NCBI GenBank assembly: GCA_025642065.1
Contig: JAODUP010000071.1
Span: 610,001-674,000, forward strand
Length of the DNA stretch: 64,000 nucleotides
Reading direction: 5' to 3'
From: Paralvinella palmiformis
Lineage: Eukaryota; Annelida; Polychaeta; Terebellida; Alvinellidae
Position 1 is the first letter of the stretch. Every line of letters begins with the position of its first letter. Position numbers and translations under genes: made by a program. Under the pieces are notes generated by a model. That model made no database searches, was not told the DNA's origin, and saw only the letters and a program-made list of their open reading frames with translations. This document shows, piece after piece, positions 33,123 through 46,335 of the stretch.

Positions 33123-33144
33123 CACACACACACACACACACACA
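33123..33144. repeat. (CA)n microsatellite
   Basis: About 11 CA units. Confidence 0.95.
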
Positions 33145-34378
33145 TCCTGACTATATTTTCAAGATCCAGTATGTGCACAGTTAATACGAAGGTGAAATTC
33201 TCCAATCAAAATTCCTTCTTATGTATCGTAACTGCTATTATTTTGGTGGAGTGATTGATTTAACAACAAAAAAGCTCATCGCAAAATTGGCTGAGTTGGC
33301 TAAAATCTTCGCTTTTAATCAGAAATGATGTGCAAGAATGAAAAACGGTAAGGATGCATAATTAAACACACCACGGCGTGTATACTTCTGTTTCATGTTG
33401 GTGGGAAACGAGGTGGAAAAGGGTAATTTATACATTTCCTGAAATGAAGAAAGTAGCTAAATGTGAAGAGATAAACAAGGATAACTTTCATACAAATAAA
33501 GACGGCGTCAATACTTTAAATATTTTTGTTTACTTTATTATTTTTTTAATCAACAATAAAAAAAAACATAGTTAAACAATTTGGGCTGGAAAAAATGCAT
33601 CATAATATTGCATGCATACATCTAAATGAAATAATGAAACAAATTCACCATACTCCAGATATGTATTTGGATTGAGAAATAACAAACACATACATAAGCA
33701 GCACAATATATTTTATGCACTGACCTAGTTTTAAAGACCGGCCCATATATTCACCTTTTAACAGACATATCAATATTAGCAATAATACATAAAATTCATT
33801 CAAATAGTTTGCCATTTAGTTTTGAAATTAAAGTTCATGCGATATGACTTAAATTGTCAATAAAAATAAGGCGAGTTCATTTAAATAACTGACCATATAT
33901 AAAAATGTGCAAAATGAACATGCATCACTCGAAATCAGCTTGGATGTATTCCAAAATAGCTGTTTGTAAATTGTGATGATAAATATCACTTTGATCGTGT
34001 ATCATCTTCCTAACGCCCCACCCCCAACGGGAATCCAAATCTCAGCCATATTAAGGGCATCTTGTTCTTAATTAATTCATCAGTTAGTTATATAATAACT
34101 TATATTATCTAGCAAATATTAACCGCAATATTGCGTGACAGTTAACTCGGCATTGCAGTGAACTATAATGGAGTATTGTTAAGCTAGTTTTCTCGAAAGA
34201 ACTGTTAAATCGTCCGATGGACTTCGGAAATTTACTAAATATTATCTTTCGTTGACTAATTAACATATACTTCTGGATAAGTGATCCATGAGATATTTGA
34301 ACGATACGTGTTGGGCTCGTTATCAGTACAGCGTTTCAATACATCGTGTCCGTTAGTATTCCGTTTCAGTATGCAGTA

Positions 34379-34438
34379 ACATAATCCATTGTAAGGACAC
34401 ATAACCCATTGTAAGGACACATAACCCATTGTAAGGAC
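34379..34438 (+). repeat. 20-bp tandem repeat, three copies
   Basis: ACATAACCCATTGTAAGGAC is repeated three times head to tail. The first copy differs by one base (AATCC for AACCC). Confidence 0.92.
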
Positions 34439-35277
34439 CAGTGAAATCGTGATGGATCTGGCCGATACCTGCTGTGTCAAGGCTATTCTCTGACATCTAG
34501 TTTCAATATATGTCTACTAACGAGTCAACTCCCGCGCTCAGATCCACACGCGTTAGGCTTACAAACCCTTTGATGCGTAACCCGTGGTCGTCTGCTGCAT
34601 TATAACGATACGAACTCTTGATGTCGAAGAGACATTTTAAAATGGTTTAAAGCAGTCTGGTAATATTTCAGATCGTGATTCTTTTAATCATCGTTGAACA
34701 ATGTATCGTATTATTTGCTAATAAATCACGATTGTTTTTCTTTTATGACTCTGTTATGATGTCTAGAAATTGATCAGACACACCATAACTGAAATGATTC
34801 CAGAACATAATTACTTACGTTTTAGGTTTTTTTTGCCAACAGGACATTTGCCATCTTATCATATGTCCCTCTTGAATATTGCTATTTTCATGTCATTTCC
34901 CCGTTCTTAAGTAAACAGCTGTAAAGGAATGTTTTAGATAATCCTTTTATGTGTGGAAATATGTTTTAACATCTAATCTCTTCATAGCTCTGATGGTTTA
35001 ATAAAAAGGAATAAAACTAATTGGAATTAACATTTTCTGTTCCAAATTCGAAAAATAAAGTATTCCAGGAAGGGATTAATTACCTTGTTTAGCCTTGACA
35101 CTGGTGTTACCGGAGATGTATGGCCAAGAGACTACCCCACTGGAAAATGCAATAATCAGAGATTCTGCAGCACATTGCTCTTCAACCTACGTGGGAATAA
35201 TCAAATAAATTAACAGTAAGCTTATTTACTGTTAATCATGTGATCATCTTTTGAAAATGAGAAGAAGCCATGTATCT

Positions 35278-35440
35278 AACTAGTAGCGCGGTTGGCCACA
35301 TATCTCAACCACCTCAGTTCAAATCTCGGGGGGCATGTCTAAATGGTGTTTCACCTTTCACTTCATTAACATTGGAGGTCGCTCGGCCCATTTAGCCTAT
35401 CCCGTGTACAAAAGTGGCCATAAAACATCAAACATCCATC
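35278..35440 (+). repeat. SINE-B copy with internal head deletion
   Basis: It retains TAGTAGCGCGGTTGG, the box B core CAGTTCAAATCTCGG, TTCACTTCATTAACATTGG, GGTCGCTCGGCCCATTTAGC and GTGGCCATAAAACATCAAAC. Part of the head between boxes A and B (the ATCTGTAGTCC part) is missing. Confidence 0.75.
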
Positions 35441-36664
35441 CTCCGAATCTCTTGTTATCATCTACCAATACTCTTAGTGTGGAAATGTGGATATGGCATC
35501 AGCGCTGGCCATGCGCATCCCACAACATGGACACTTACTGAATCCCCAGGCAAGCACTGTAGAGGAAATTTATATTTGAAATGGATAGCGCACCCCCCTG
35601 AAAGTATGTGCGTCACAAACATATTAAGCAATTCTGGGAGAGATTGTAGACCCTCGTCCACCCAGGATGTTGGTGGTGATAAGTCCTTCCCAGACACACT
35701 CTAGGGGTTTGATCACTCTATCAAACTAAAATGATTAAATATTGATACTGTAGTTTATGAATAAAAAGAGGATGATCAAACTGTCTTTGAAATATATAGG
35801 TTAATACAGGCTTTCTATAATTAGTTGTTTATTTTGTGTATGTTTGTCTGTCTACTAAGTAATATCATCGAGTTACACAAGAGGAAGGGCAATGACTGGC
35901 CAGGGGAGCCAACACTTGACTGGGGGGAGGAGAACACGGTGGAAACAACACATGAAATAATAATACACGCGTGCTATGATGTGTTCGTACAGTTTGGTAT
36001 TAGCTCGGATTAGTTAAGCAATGCATACTAACATTGCTGTAGCTGAAAGTCTAGGAAACGCCTGATTGTTAATACGCAGAAAATGATTGTTAACTGTCAG
36101 ATACTAAATGAACGTAACTCTTATGGGATGCTACTTTCACTGATGATTATAAATGAAGTCTTACTGATATGTCTGTCAGGTTATATTACGAGCGGTTATT
36201 TATTAAAACACCACGCGTATATTATATCCACCATGCGTCTTTGTCAGTCGTCCACTGAAAACCCTTTTTTTATAAATAGCCGGAAATTTGGCTCCAGTGG
36301 ATCGCTTCCTAATAAACCATTGATTCCCGTAAATAATCGAAACACATTCTAAAATCATGCTCATCATCAGTGCTGTCTCTTGATACATGCGGCTGACAGT
36401 CCTAGATGGTAGTCATTGTTTCTTGGCCTGAGGCTGATTTCTTCTGGGAGATTGTTATCATGACAGCCTTTTCTCTGGGACTCTCTGGTACCGGTAGCTG
36501 TAAGGATCTGTGACGGCGGTATCCGAAGTGAATGTGTATTACCATCATAATAACTCTGCTCCAAGTCTATTATGCTTAGATGGGTTTCACGAACGATCTA
36601 TTTTACTGGCCTTCTCTGTATGTTGAACAGCATCTTTTATAATTCTTTTATGTACGTCCAAGAA

Positions 36665-36668
<4 letters not shown>

Positions 36669-36703
<35 letters not shown>

Positions 36704-36752
36704 TGTGTGTATGTGTGTGTGTGTGCGTGTGTGTGCGCGCGTGCGCACGACA
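36669..36752. repeat. (CT)n(GT)n and alternating GC/GT tract
   Basis: About 15 CT units, then GT repeats passing into GTGCGCGCGTGCGC, followed by GACACAGAGAGG. Confidence 0.9.
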
Positions 36753-37696
36753 CAGAGAGGGTGGGTATATTTTTAATTGATCATCAGAGGGTTACTTGGC
36801 AGAAACGAGTATTGAAGGCGGTGGGTGGGTGGTGATGGGCAGCAGCCCACTCCCGCCGTCTGGAATGTGTGAACTGTGACCTGATTTAACCCGACTGCTT
36901 GCTTACTGATCATCCTATAACTAATGGAAATTGCTGCTTTTCTCTGGCCACAGAAGCCACTGAAGTGCAGCAAGATCGCGGCACGCAGATACGTGGCGAG
37001 ATGTGTTAAGTACACCCTAACCCGAATGGATCGAGTGTTTCTCGGACATCATTCAACTGGGTGACCTCAGGAAGAACCGCATTCTATCTCGACATTTTCT
37101 TGCGGGAATCCTTCCGGCGACATCGCCGCCGATACAGTAACTTATGTAACAATGGAGCAGAAACAAAGAAAAGCCGACAGTTGAACAACAATGTGTGACT
37201 GTTAATATCATCTGTTAATGGAAGACTAATAACCGTGTACATTCACACTTGTTATCAGTTGTGACGCTAAAGGAGCTACTACCTTCGTTCTCGCACTGTA
37301 TCAGGCAGATAATACGATACGGTCAGATGCGAAGGTCCTTCTCTCCAACTGCAGCGAAATAACACGTAAAGAAATCTGTCCACTTACATTAGAGAAAAAT
37401 ATACTACATGTTCTAATATAGTATTTATTAACTTCATGTTTGTTTGATGAGCTAATCAATTTAAGTCGTATTCGAAGAGGGTGCCACAAGTATGTAAACC
37501 CGGATAAGATGATAACAGATACACGATGATTGATATCCGCTTCTTGCATTCTCCTTTTCAGCGTTGTACTAGTTTAATGTGGTAATTATACGATATTAAA
37601 TAGGATGTTTAATTTTTTCTGAGAATTCGAACAGTTTGATGGTTTATGGATTATTTCAGAAGAAAAATGCACAGAGAAATATGTTGGATGTTTCTT

Positions 37697-37917
37697 GGAA
37701 TAATTAGTTGGTAATGATGATTGGTGTTTTACGGCCACTTTTGTGCACGTGGTAGGCTAAATGGGCCGAGCGACCTCAAAAGGTAATGAAGCGAAGTCAA
37801 AGATGAAAACACCCGTCAGATATGCCCACGCCGAGATTCGAACACGGGTGGTAGTGATCTGTGATCCAACACTCTACCGTTTTAGACCACGGAGGCGCCA
37901 TAGGAATAATCAGTTGG
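37697..37917 (-). repeat. SINE-B copy with target-site duplication
   Basis: The element spans 37712-37902 on the - strand, with head GGCGCCTCCGTGGTCTAAAAC, box B core GTGTTCGAATCTCGG, and body GACTTCGCTTCATTACC to GGCCGTAAAACACCAATCATC. Flanks GGAATAATTAGTTGG (37697-37711) and GGAATAATCAGTTGG (37903-37917) match at 14 of 15 bases. With the 24.1-kb copy this fixes the family's termini. Confidence 0.87.
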
Positions 37918-38047
37918 AAAATGGGACAAAATATTACAAATTAGGGTTTCTAATGACATCACTAAATTAACCGGTTTTTATATTTTGGCATTGTTCTTGG
38001 AACAAATATTGTTCTAATCCCAAACAAGGGAAGGAACAAATGAGAAA

Positions 38048-38124
38048 TTTACAAAGATAATAATAATAATAATGTTTGATTTATAGAGCCCCACATTCAG
38101 CTGTGCTGTTCCAGAGTGCATTGA

Positions 38125-38167
<43 letters not shown>

Positions 38168-38407
38168 TTTATCCCTGACTCAGACCCGCTTCAATCCAGC
38201 GCACGGCTCAACTCCCATGGGAGCATACAACGCTTGCTCCCACTATAGGCGCATAGCATTACTCGGATAAACAGCCATCACGTCCTGTCAGATTCTTACT
38301 TCTGGCTGAGTGAACCAGTCGCCGCCTGATGGCGTCGCAGCTCCCGAGCCATGAACCCGCGACCCTTCGGTTACGAGTCCTACGCCGCAACTAACTGGGC
38401 CGTCACA
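38048..38407 (-). repeat. SINE-A copy, tRNA-derived with internal (ATT)n
   Basis: On the - strand the head is AGTTGCGGCGTAGGACTCG, with AACCGAAGGGTCGCGGGTTC as the box B region. The body includes TCCCATGGGAGTTGAGCCGT, GATTGAAGCGGGTCTGAGTC and then an (ATT)n run (38127-38167), followed by AATGCACTCTGGAACAGCAC and GGGGCTCTATAAAT. It is the best preserved head of the three SINE-A copies. Confidence 0.8.
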
Positions 38408-38821
38408 TATATTACGCTGTTCGGTCACAGCTCTACGATGGACAGGTAAAACTGGAGAATTGTTCACCTAGTCGGTTGTATTTTGAAATTACTATACATC
38501 AAGACGGTGAAATAGCTCACAAATAACCGACGCAACTGAAGTGCTGAACTAGTACACTGCTAGTGCGGATATTCTAACTCCGTTCATTGATAGATAGTAT
38601 TCGTGGTGGAGTGATTCTACTCCAGTAATAACTGATTATCTCACGCCTCCTATGTTCCTCGTTTCACTACTTTATCTCGGTAGTTTATATATTGATGTCG
38701 TTGCCCGAGTCCATGTGTTTGTCGCCATCACAGAGAGAGGATCTCGCTCTCTGATGGCAGCTCGTGATTGAATATATATCGTCCTCGTGATTACTGCTGT
38801 TCTCGAGACGTTGAACTATCG

Positions 38822-38850
38822 AGCAGTCGCGGGGGGGTGAGGGGGGGGGG
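38822..38850. repeat. G-rich tract
   Basis: Runs of G7, G9 and adjacent G pairs between 38829 and 38850 could form a G-quadruplex. It lies just upstream of a candidate first exon. Confidence 0.5.
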
Positions 38851-38942
38851 AGTTATCCGGAGGTTTTAAGGGTTTTATTTCGCGTTGTAAATCCGCCATA
38901 AAGCAAATCCTCGCGCTAGTGTTCCCCTGAGTTTCTCAAGAT

Positions 38943-39005
38943 ATGGAAAATCGATGGCATTCGCTGAATGATCCCATTAATGACTGGAGGAGGATGGAAG
39001 AAACT
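38943..39005 (+). CDS. Candidate first coding exon of an unidentified gene (21 codons)
   Basis: ATG at 38943 opens 21 codons (MENRWHSLNDPINDWRRMEE plus Thr) that end in phase 0 directly before GTAAGT at 39006. The start is in good context (AAGATATGG), and an AG-rich, CpG-containing region precedes it. The residues are plausible for a real N-terminus, but I recognise no family, and no partner exon is visible downstream. Confidence 0.35.
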
Positions 39006-39049
39006 GTAAGTGGAGCCTTATCTGTCTCACCGAGCCATCCAGCATCCGC

Positions 39050-39255
39050 ATCATGCATCTGGTGCACACGATTTAACCCTGTCGCTGAGATATTCCGCTC
39101 TTAGTGTATTGGCCGGCACCTATGTTTATTGAATTGTGCGCCCTCAAGGCTAGAGCGAAGGCCTCCGGGGAGCTTGTTTTAATAGAAATTTTTATAGGCG
39201 GCCGAACCGCGGCATTTTGTCCGCTCGCGCAAACCGAATGGAGGCGACACGACTG
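39050..39255. promoter_or_regulatory. CpG-rich block, candidate regulatory element
   Basis: Balanced to GC-rich, non-repetitive sequence with GGCGGCCGAACCGCGG, TTGTCCGCTCGCGC and a TTTTAATAGAAATTTTTATA core. If the short ORF at 38943 is a first exon, this would be the start of its intron. No coding frame is persuasive. Confidence 0.22.
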
Positions 39256-39717
39256 ATTGGATGGTATGATCTGCTATCATAGCATTACAAAACCTAATAA
39301 CGTGTTTATCACGTTGTTTAGGTCATATCCAGACCAGTAAGAAGCTGTTCATTCGGCAGTTCATGCACTGCGTACTGCAAAGAGGAAGAACCGCCCCCCC
39401 CCTCCCCACACGCTAGTCTGTGTATACTCATCTCTGGGGCATTCCCGTATATTTAGCGGCAGTGCCTATATATCTGCCAGAATTATTCTTCTCCGACAAA
39501 TGTTTGGTGAAGATGCTGGTGTCTGATGGCCGGGAGATTGGCTCGGGAATGGAAATCTCTTCAAGTGACTATCATTTCTTCCCGAGCATACAGTTGCCCC
39601 GCCCAGACTGGCACTTGACTGATGCCACCTTTGGGTATATTCCGTTAGATGTAATGAGAACATGGTGAATGACCACAACGTTTTAGAATTTTTTAATTAG
39701 CCCATCTTTAATAATAA

Positions 39718-39720
<3 letters not shown>

Positions 39721-39760
<40 letters not shown>
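39721..39760. repeat. (TA)n microsatellite
   Basis: About 20 TA units. Confidence 0.95.
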
Positions 39761-39761
<1 letters not shown>

Positions 39762-40775
39762 CAGGGTCCCCACTTTTCTTGAATTGCCGTTGCTATGTAT
39801 TAGTCAACCATAACATGAACATTTCCAAGATAAAGGACACTGAACACTGAATCTGCCAACTGTAACATAAATACATTTATTCTTACACAAAGTGTCAGGT
39901 AAAAACTGTCCCGAAAACTTAGCCTAGTTGTAGTTTCTAACAATGGCACCTAACGAAATTATGATACACACATTAATATAATTAATCTTTTATTTAAAAA
40001 AAAAAGTTCTCATCTAACCGTTTCTACAGTTCCTCATCTAATGAAGACATTTTAATTTATTGATATGTTTTTTTTTTAATAGTTTCTTAACACTTGTGAT
40101 GCATTCTTCAGATCTGAGCTATAAGTACAGTTACTGTACAGTTCAAATGTTGTATAGTTGCCATAATATGGTATAATCCTTAATTTTGAGTAGATATTGA
40201 GTAACAAATATTGTTGTCCTCAAGTTATTGCTGATAGCACTTTAGATAAGAAAATCCAGTTTTATCTTCAGTAGAAATAGCACTGTCAGTATTATCATTT
40301 GTCATTTTGTATGTGATATGATGTCGTTTTACAGTTGGTACGACGGCTCTTATTTAGCATTTCATGTCTATTTAATTACTATCAGCATTAACGTCAAGTA
40401 TTTAGGCCACATTCTTCATATTCATATTCATATTCATTAAGTAGAAGCAGATCATTGTTTATCAGAGATAAAGGGTTTAATGTAAGAGAGATAAGATTAT
40501 GTGCTGCCTAAAGGTTGAAGACAATTACGTATTAGTAACTAGTAAGTGGTGTAAAAGAATGTATAATGTCTTCATCATTATATTTTCGTACACTGTCAGT
40601 GGATTATGATTTTCATAATTGTTTATGCTAATAACTTGATTTAAATCAAGTAAAAATTACTCCAATCATTTTGTTTTTCATGTATTTATCTATTATTGAT
40701 GTGTAAAGATTTTAGGCACTTTCTTTATTTTACTGAAATAGGTTTTTAATCAAGAATAATACGTTAATTCCCCTG

Positions 40776-40787
40776 TGTGTGTGTGTG

Positions 40788-40852
<65 letters not shown>
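40776..40852. repeat. (GT)n(AT)n microsatellite
   Basis: A short GT run passes into about 28 AT units. Confidence 0.95.
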
Positions 40853-42029
40853 CCCCTCCCCCCAGCACTATTACAAAGAAATGTCTATATTTTCTAGTTT
40901 ACAAACTATGGTTTGACATTGTTATTAACGTTTGTACATAGGTTATTAGTTAATGAGTATTTATTGCTTTATTTCAGATATATACAGGTACTTTATTTAT
41001 GTATTTACGGTCTATTTGATTTTCCAACAAATATCTAAGTATATTAGTTTTTGTTTACATGTGGGGACTGTAAGTTTTCAGTTACGTGATTATGTTTAGA
41101 AAACTGCTGTCTGTATGTATATGTGTACTTACGTTCTAGAAGGGACGCACGCTGTTTAACGGTTTGGACCAGGAATCAGATTACAGTTGATGAAGACGAT
41201 TTTTAAAACAATATAAACATAGCATATTCAGGAAGAGCCTAGTTTTTGTCTGCTTTTCATAATGAGGGAGTGATGATGAAGCATTACGTATGTTAATATG
41301 AATGGTTTTTGTCATGGAATCAGTTCATTGATATCAGATCCGGATGCTTATCCAAGACTAGCGATTCTCTGGTTACAGTACTGAGCTGCAAAACGTGATC
41401 TGTGTACGAAGGGTGGAAAATACTCCGTCAGGATTGTAGGGTATCTATTCCCATTCCCATGAAGAATAATCATCTGGACGAAATGATGATATGTGAGAAG
41501 TAAACAATACGTGGTTACAATAAAACAGATCAAGTTGCCTTTAACCAATCAAAAGTCTTGATTTTAGATGACTAAAAAGTCAAATAAGCTGATGTTTAAA
41601 CCAATCAGAAGATGTCCTTTCTTTAAGAGTGTTTTATCAGTATGTTTATGTGAAATGTGTGTATTGTGCATGTGTGTGTGTGTGTGCATGTGCGCGCGCG
41701 TGCGCGCGTGTGTGTGTGTGTGTGTGTGTGTGACATACATAGAAATATCAATTTTGGAAATGTTGTGACTGATGTTTTTCAACATTTCATCCAATTTATC
41801 ATTATTACCGGCATCATAATTTAATATTTAAAACCCTGTAAGTTTTTAATCAATCTTGGTTGAGAAATTATGTTCATTTAATCTTCAAATAAACATTTTT
41901 ATTGCTTATTTATTATTATAGTATAATAACCTTGATGTTCAAATCATAAGATGATCCAGGCTATCATTAAAACAATGAAAATGGGTTTCTTTGGTATCTT
42001 CAAGAACATTTACCATGGTGCTCCCAAAT

Positions 42030-42078
<49 letters not shown>

Positions 42079-43870
42079 CGTTTGTGTTTGTGTGCGCGTG
42101 TGTGAATACACTTATTGTTAGAAAATTATGTCTAATGAAGATTTGTTTTTGGTCACAGTGTGATGAAATGGTAATGAGATTCAGCTGGTACAACGGGGCT
42201 TCAGGGAAATTAAAGATTCTACGCACTCAGTCGCCACGAGAATGTACAACAACGATGAGTTTTTTTTTAGCCAACAGCTGTTTAAAAATAATAAAACAAT
42301 CATGCATACATAATACATGGCATTCAGCATTCAAGTGATAGGAAAATTGTATCTTCAGCATTTCATTGCAGGTATGGAATTCCCAAGTTGATATCATTAG
42401 TTGTGTTCGAATTTAGACTGAAATCCGGGATATCCGTCGGCAACAGTAGTATAAACATCCTGGTTAATTCACGCTTTTAGAGAGCGCAGTCTAGAAAGTA
42501 TACTTTAAAAGATCTTTATGTCGCGGGTAGCAGTAAACTCTCACTAGCCAGTTAGTTTGCCAATTTGGATGAAACCATCCCCATGGTATACAGAACACAT
42601 GGTGAGATCAAAGTTACTTATAGCGGGATATTGTATATATGTTTTAAATATGGCGTCATTCATTAGTAATTCTTTTCACCCATTGTATCTGTAGGATAAG
42701 ATAACAGAACAACGTTATTTATTAGTAGTTTGTTTTAAAGTCTGTGTTATGTGAATGATTGAAGTCTTTCCTAGACGATAACCGGAAGCATTTCCCTGAC
42801 GTCATTATTAGATTTTATTATGAGTGTGTTTCGCTATTAATGGTTTTTATTACGTCTATAATTGTATAACAACTGTTTTGGAAATCTCTCTGGGTGTACT
42901 GACAAAAAGAAACTCCCAGAATGGCAGCAGCTGAGAAATGTTCTGCGTCACAGTAACATTTCAATGTTATGTCAGAAACATAAGGGGGGGGGGGGAGGTG
43001 ACATATCAAAAGTCACCACTGATGGTTATTAAATTGATAATGCCAGATTTAGCATAATTCGAAAGATATACAATGTTTATGCATACGGCAGACAATTGTA
43101 ACAATAGTTAATAACAATACAGTTGGGATAATTAAACAGAGAGAGAAGTAGTTGTCATGTGATTACTATTTGTCACTATAAAATACAACACGGAATAATC
43201 CCGATTTAGTGAGTATTTAAAGTGTATTTAGTGATTGGACTTTGTATAAATTGGATTGTAATTGGATTGCGTTTCTTTATTTCATATATTTAATACAAAC
43301 AGTGTCATCGTAGTAGTATCTCTAACCAGGAAACTGAATACCAGTTTCAGACTAATACTCCTTGTTGGTCTCCTAAATCTAGACGGAGCGAGTCACATCC
43401 CATGCATAGGTAGCGTGAATCAGTCTGTCTTCTACAGGTTTAAACAAGGATGCGTCATGACAACTGGGAGGCTCTATTCTAAATGTGAATGAATATATTA
43501 AACTCTGCAGATTTCCTTCTCTGACAATAACTGATGTGTATAGCTACTTCTAATAATTTAGTACTCGTATAGCTAGCTCTCTATGGCCCACCGGTTGTTT
43601 GTTATTATTGTGAGATTTTTTTATATTTCATATAACTGGACTTATTGCTAAGCGGCTTTATGCCAATTATGGTGTCATGTATATAAATGCACATATAGAT
43701 GCGTATGTAACCTTATTCGGTTGGTATTTTTTTAATAAATTGGATTGAAGCCATGCATATTAATACACAGATAAGTGGATAATGTTATTCAGTCGGTATA
43801 GGGTTTTATAAATACGATTGAATTCTTCTCATTTATTATGTAACCAGGTGTTAACTAATAAGGCAACAAC
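40853..43870. other. No gene recognised
   Basis: AT-rich DNA with simple repeats at 41669-41733 (GT/GC alternating) and 42033-42104 (CT then GT). The open frames overlapping these tracts are low-complexity artefacts. Nothing else is supportable. Confidence 0.4.
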
Positions 43871-43874
43871 AAAC

Positions 43875-43925
43875 AAATTGATGTTATCAATACTAATAAT
43901 GTATTAGTATTGATAACATAAATTT
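43875..43925. repeat. Near-perfect palindrome with 3-nt loop
   Basis: ATGTTATCAATACTAATA (43881-43898) and its exact reverse complement (43902-43919) are separated by ATG. With one mismatch the arms extend to 24 bp (43875-43898 and 43902-43925). It would form a tight hairpin or cruciform. An (ATT)n tract follows at 43954-43987. Confidence 0.85.
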
Positions 43926-43953
43926 AAAAACATTTCCCTACTCAAGAAATATT

Positions 43954-43987
<34 letters not shown>

Positions 43988-44397
43988 GTAAATCGCCACG
44001 ACGACGTCTTGAAACTTCTGTCTAAACAGGCTAACGCGGATGGAAATGAAATTTGCCATTCCATCTTCTGGCTGGCTAGACCGAGATGTAATTACAATAA
44101 GTCGGTGACAGTCTTGCCCGAGTTGCATAAAAGTATCATCAGTATTTGGCCGCAAACTGCATTGTTGTGTGGAATAAGCGAGGTTAGCAATAATCCAGAT
44201 TTGCAAGGTCAGATGAAACTCCGGGCTAGGAAATCACACATATTGGCTCCATCGTTATTTACTTTGACGGCTTACTGGCAGCGGTTTTATAGTCTGATGG
44301 TTTGGTTATAAATCAGGTTCGGTGCATTCTTCAGCTGTTGTCAGTTGGTGTTATAAATCATGGTTACAGCAGATAAGGATACCAATGTTAGGCTACC

Positions 44398-44444
44398 GCG
44401 CGACAGACAGACAGACAGACAGACAGAAAGAGAGACACACACAC

Positions 44445-44475
<31 letters not shown>
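44398..44475. repeat. (GACA)n(CA)n(GA)n tract
   Basis: About six GACA units, an interrupted CA run and about 14 GA units. Confidence 0.93.
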
Positions 44476-44479
<4 letters not shown>

Positions 44480-45139
44480 CTTCACAATGCGAATGGTGCA
44501 TATCGTTAATAAAACAAAATGTCTGCATACCAGTTAATTGTGAACTGTCTGAATATCCAGTTTATTCACTTTCATTTGATGAATTATCGTCACATAAATG
44601 CGCCATATTGGATTCACTGATACTTTAAATGAATAGGGTTGTGTTGGGGCGGGGGGGGGGGGATTGCTTTATTGAATCTATAGCGACAAAATATAAAACA
44701 CATACTACAAAACACAGCAACTCCTAAAACAATCTAATGAACAATTACATGCATACACATACACCAACAGACCTCATTTCCTTCCACTGTACCAATTAAA
44801 ATTTGGTGTATATTTGCCCTCAGATTTTTTTTTCTCAGGTAACAAAAGGTCACACTGGTGATTATCGTCAAAGCCTGGATAAACATAAATCATTCTATGG
44901 AAACATTTACTTTGGTTATTGAGGCGAATGTGAAATTATAACAGGTCAAACGTCCGACTCGTACGTCTAAAGTTTCATATTAATTCTAACATTTTCCCCG
45001 TCACTGATTGGTCCCATCTGGGATGATTGCTAATTTCAATATTTACGTTGTTACTAAGGTTACAATAATTCTCTTCATCCGTATGCTAATCTTTTTTCCA
45101 TCACGAATTACTTCCTATTTGCTTAAGCTAACGGGATAT

Positions 45140-45520
45140 TATCGGCCGCCATATTGGCTGTACTCATAAAAAGAGCTAGTTTTTTTTCTCAGTCATTCTG
45201 TACGATTTATTTGACGGGAATTCTTTAACGATAATGTTTCGTCACTCGAGATGCGTCATCTTCCGATCATAATTATTTGTTGGTGCAGCATGAAATTTGA
45301 TGCCGGGTTACAAGTATATTTCTATGTTTTGTGGGCGATATTCTGCCTTAATTCGATTATCACATTGAGCTTATATGAAGCATAACTACCAAATGAGAAA
45401 AATCACACAAGGAATTTAATCTCGATTGAGCGTTGCGCGCGTGAGGACGCGTAAGCGCTCGCTCGCGCACACCATCCAATACGGTTGTCACTCTCTGTAC
45501 CAATTGAAATGGATTTCAAG
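45140..45520 (+). promoter_or_regulatory. CpG-richer segment with YY1-like motif, candidate promoter
   Basis: GCCGCCATATTGG at 45146-45158 fits the YY1 consensus. A CpG-dense stretch (GCGCGCGTGAGGACGCG) follows at about 45430-45470. At 45509 the sequence ATGGATTTCAAG is followed by GTAAAC, a possible donor. This combination could be a TATA-less promoter with a very short first coding exon, but each element is weak. Confidence 0.2.
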
Positions 45521-46025
45521 GTAAACGTCGTCATGCAAACCAGCGGCAAAGAATACAGAATAGAACGGTATACTGACGGATCTGAAATAAATCAGCCAAG
45601 AGTAAATGTGATTTTAGAGCTCTGATGATGTAATTTGTTCCTCGGTGAAGTAGAGAAGAATCGAATCAGACAATAATCGGTTGACCTTAAAGTGTGTGTC
45701 CTCGCTTTTGTGGCATCACTGATAGCCATTGTCATTTAGCGACCGTTTGGTTATCCGGTTATGTGTGGTTATTGTCAGCGGATAGACTAGACTGTCTTTG
45801 TGTATGGGCCGGATAGGGATAGACTGATCTACAGAACGGGATGGGGGCGTGACACACGCGCAGAACCTCTACACTAATTTACTTCCAAGGTTACGGGGTA
45901 TTTGGGTATTTGACGGACATAATTAAATACGCTGATAACAATGAAATACAAATATAACCTCAACCTCCTCCATGTTATCAGACTAACGTTTAAATAATAA
46001 TCTCATATTATGCCTTTATATTTGT

Positions 46026-46335
46026 GATGGCGTAATTAGAGCGTAGGACTCGTAGCCGAAGGGTTGCGAGTTCGAGGCTGCGGAGCTGCAATGTTGTCAT
46101 GTGGCGACTGGTTCACTCATCCATGAAAATGAGAACCTGACAGGACGAGATGGCTATGCATTTGAGTAACACTTTGCGCCCTTAATGGCAGCAAGCGTTG
46201 TATGCTCCCTTGGGAGTTGAGATGTGTGCTGGATTAGAACACATCTGAGTCATGGATAACAATATTGTAAAGCGCCTTTGAGCAGCTATATAGCTGGATA
46301 GGGCGCTATATAAACGTCACGTATTATTTATACCG
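46026..46335 (+). repeat. SINE-A copy, tRNA-derived with L2-like tail
   Basis: Head AGAGCGTAGGACTCGTAGCC and box B region AGGGTTGCGAGTTCGAGGC are followed by GCGACTGGTTCACTCATCC, GAACCTGACAGGACGAGATG and CCTTGGGAGTTGAGATGTGT. The tail is AAAGCGCCTTTGAGCAGC then GGATAGGGCGCTATATAAAC. This is the only + strand copy and shows the full head-to-tail order. Confidence 0.82.

Noticed and set aside
44009..44311. 100-codon + strand frame after the (ATT)n tract
   Set aside because: No domain, no splice sites in phase, and a competing frame on the other strand; probably chance.
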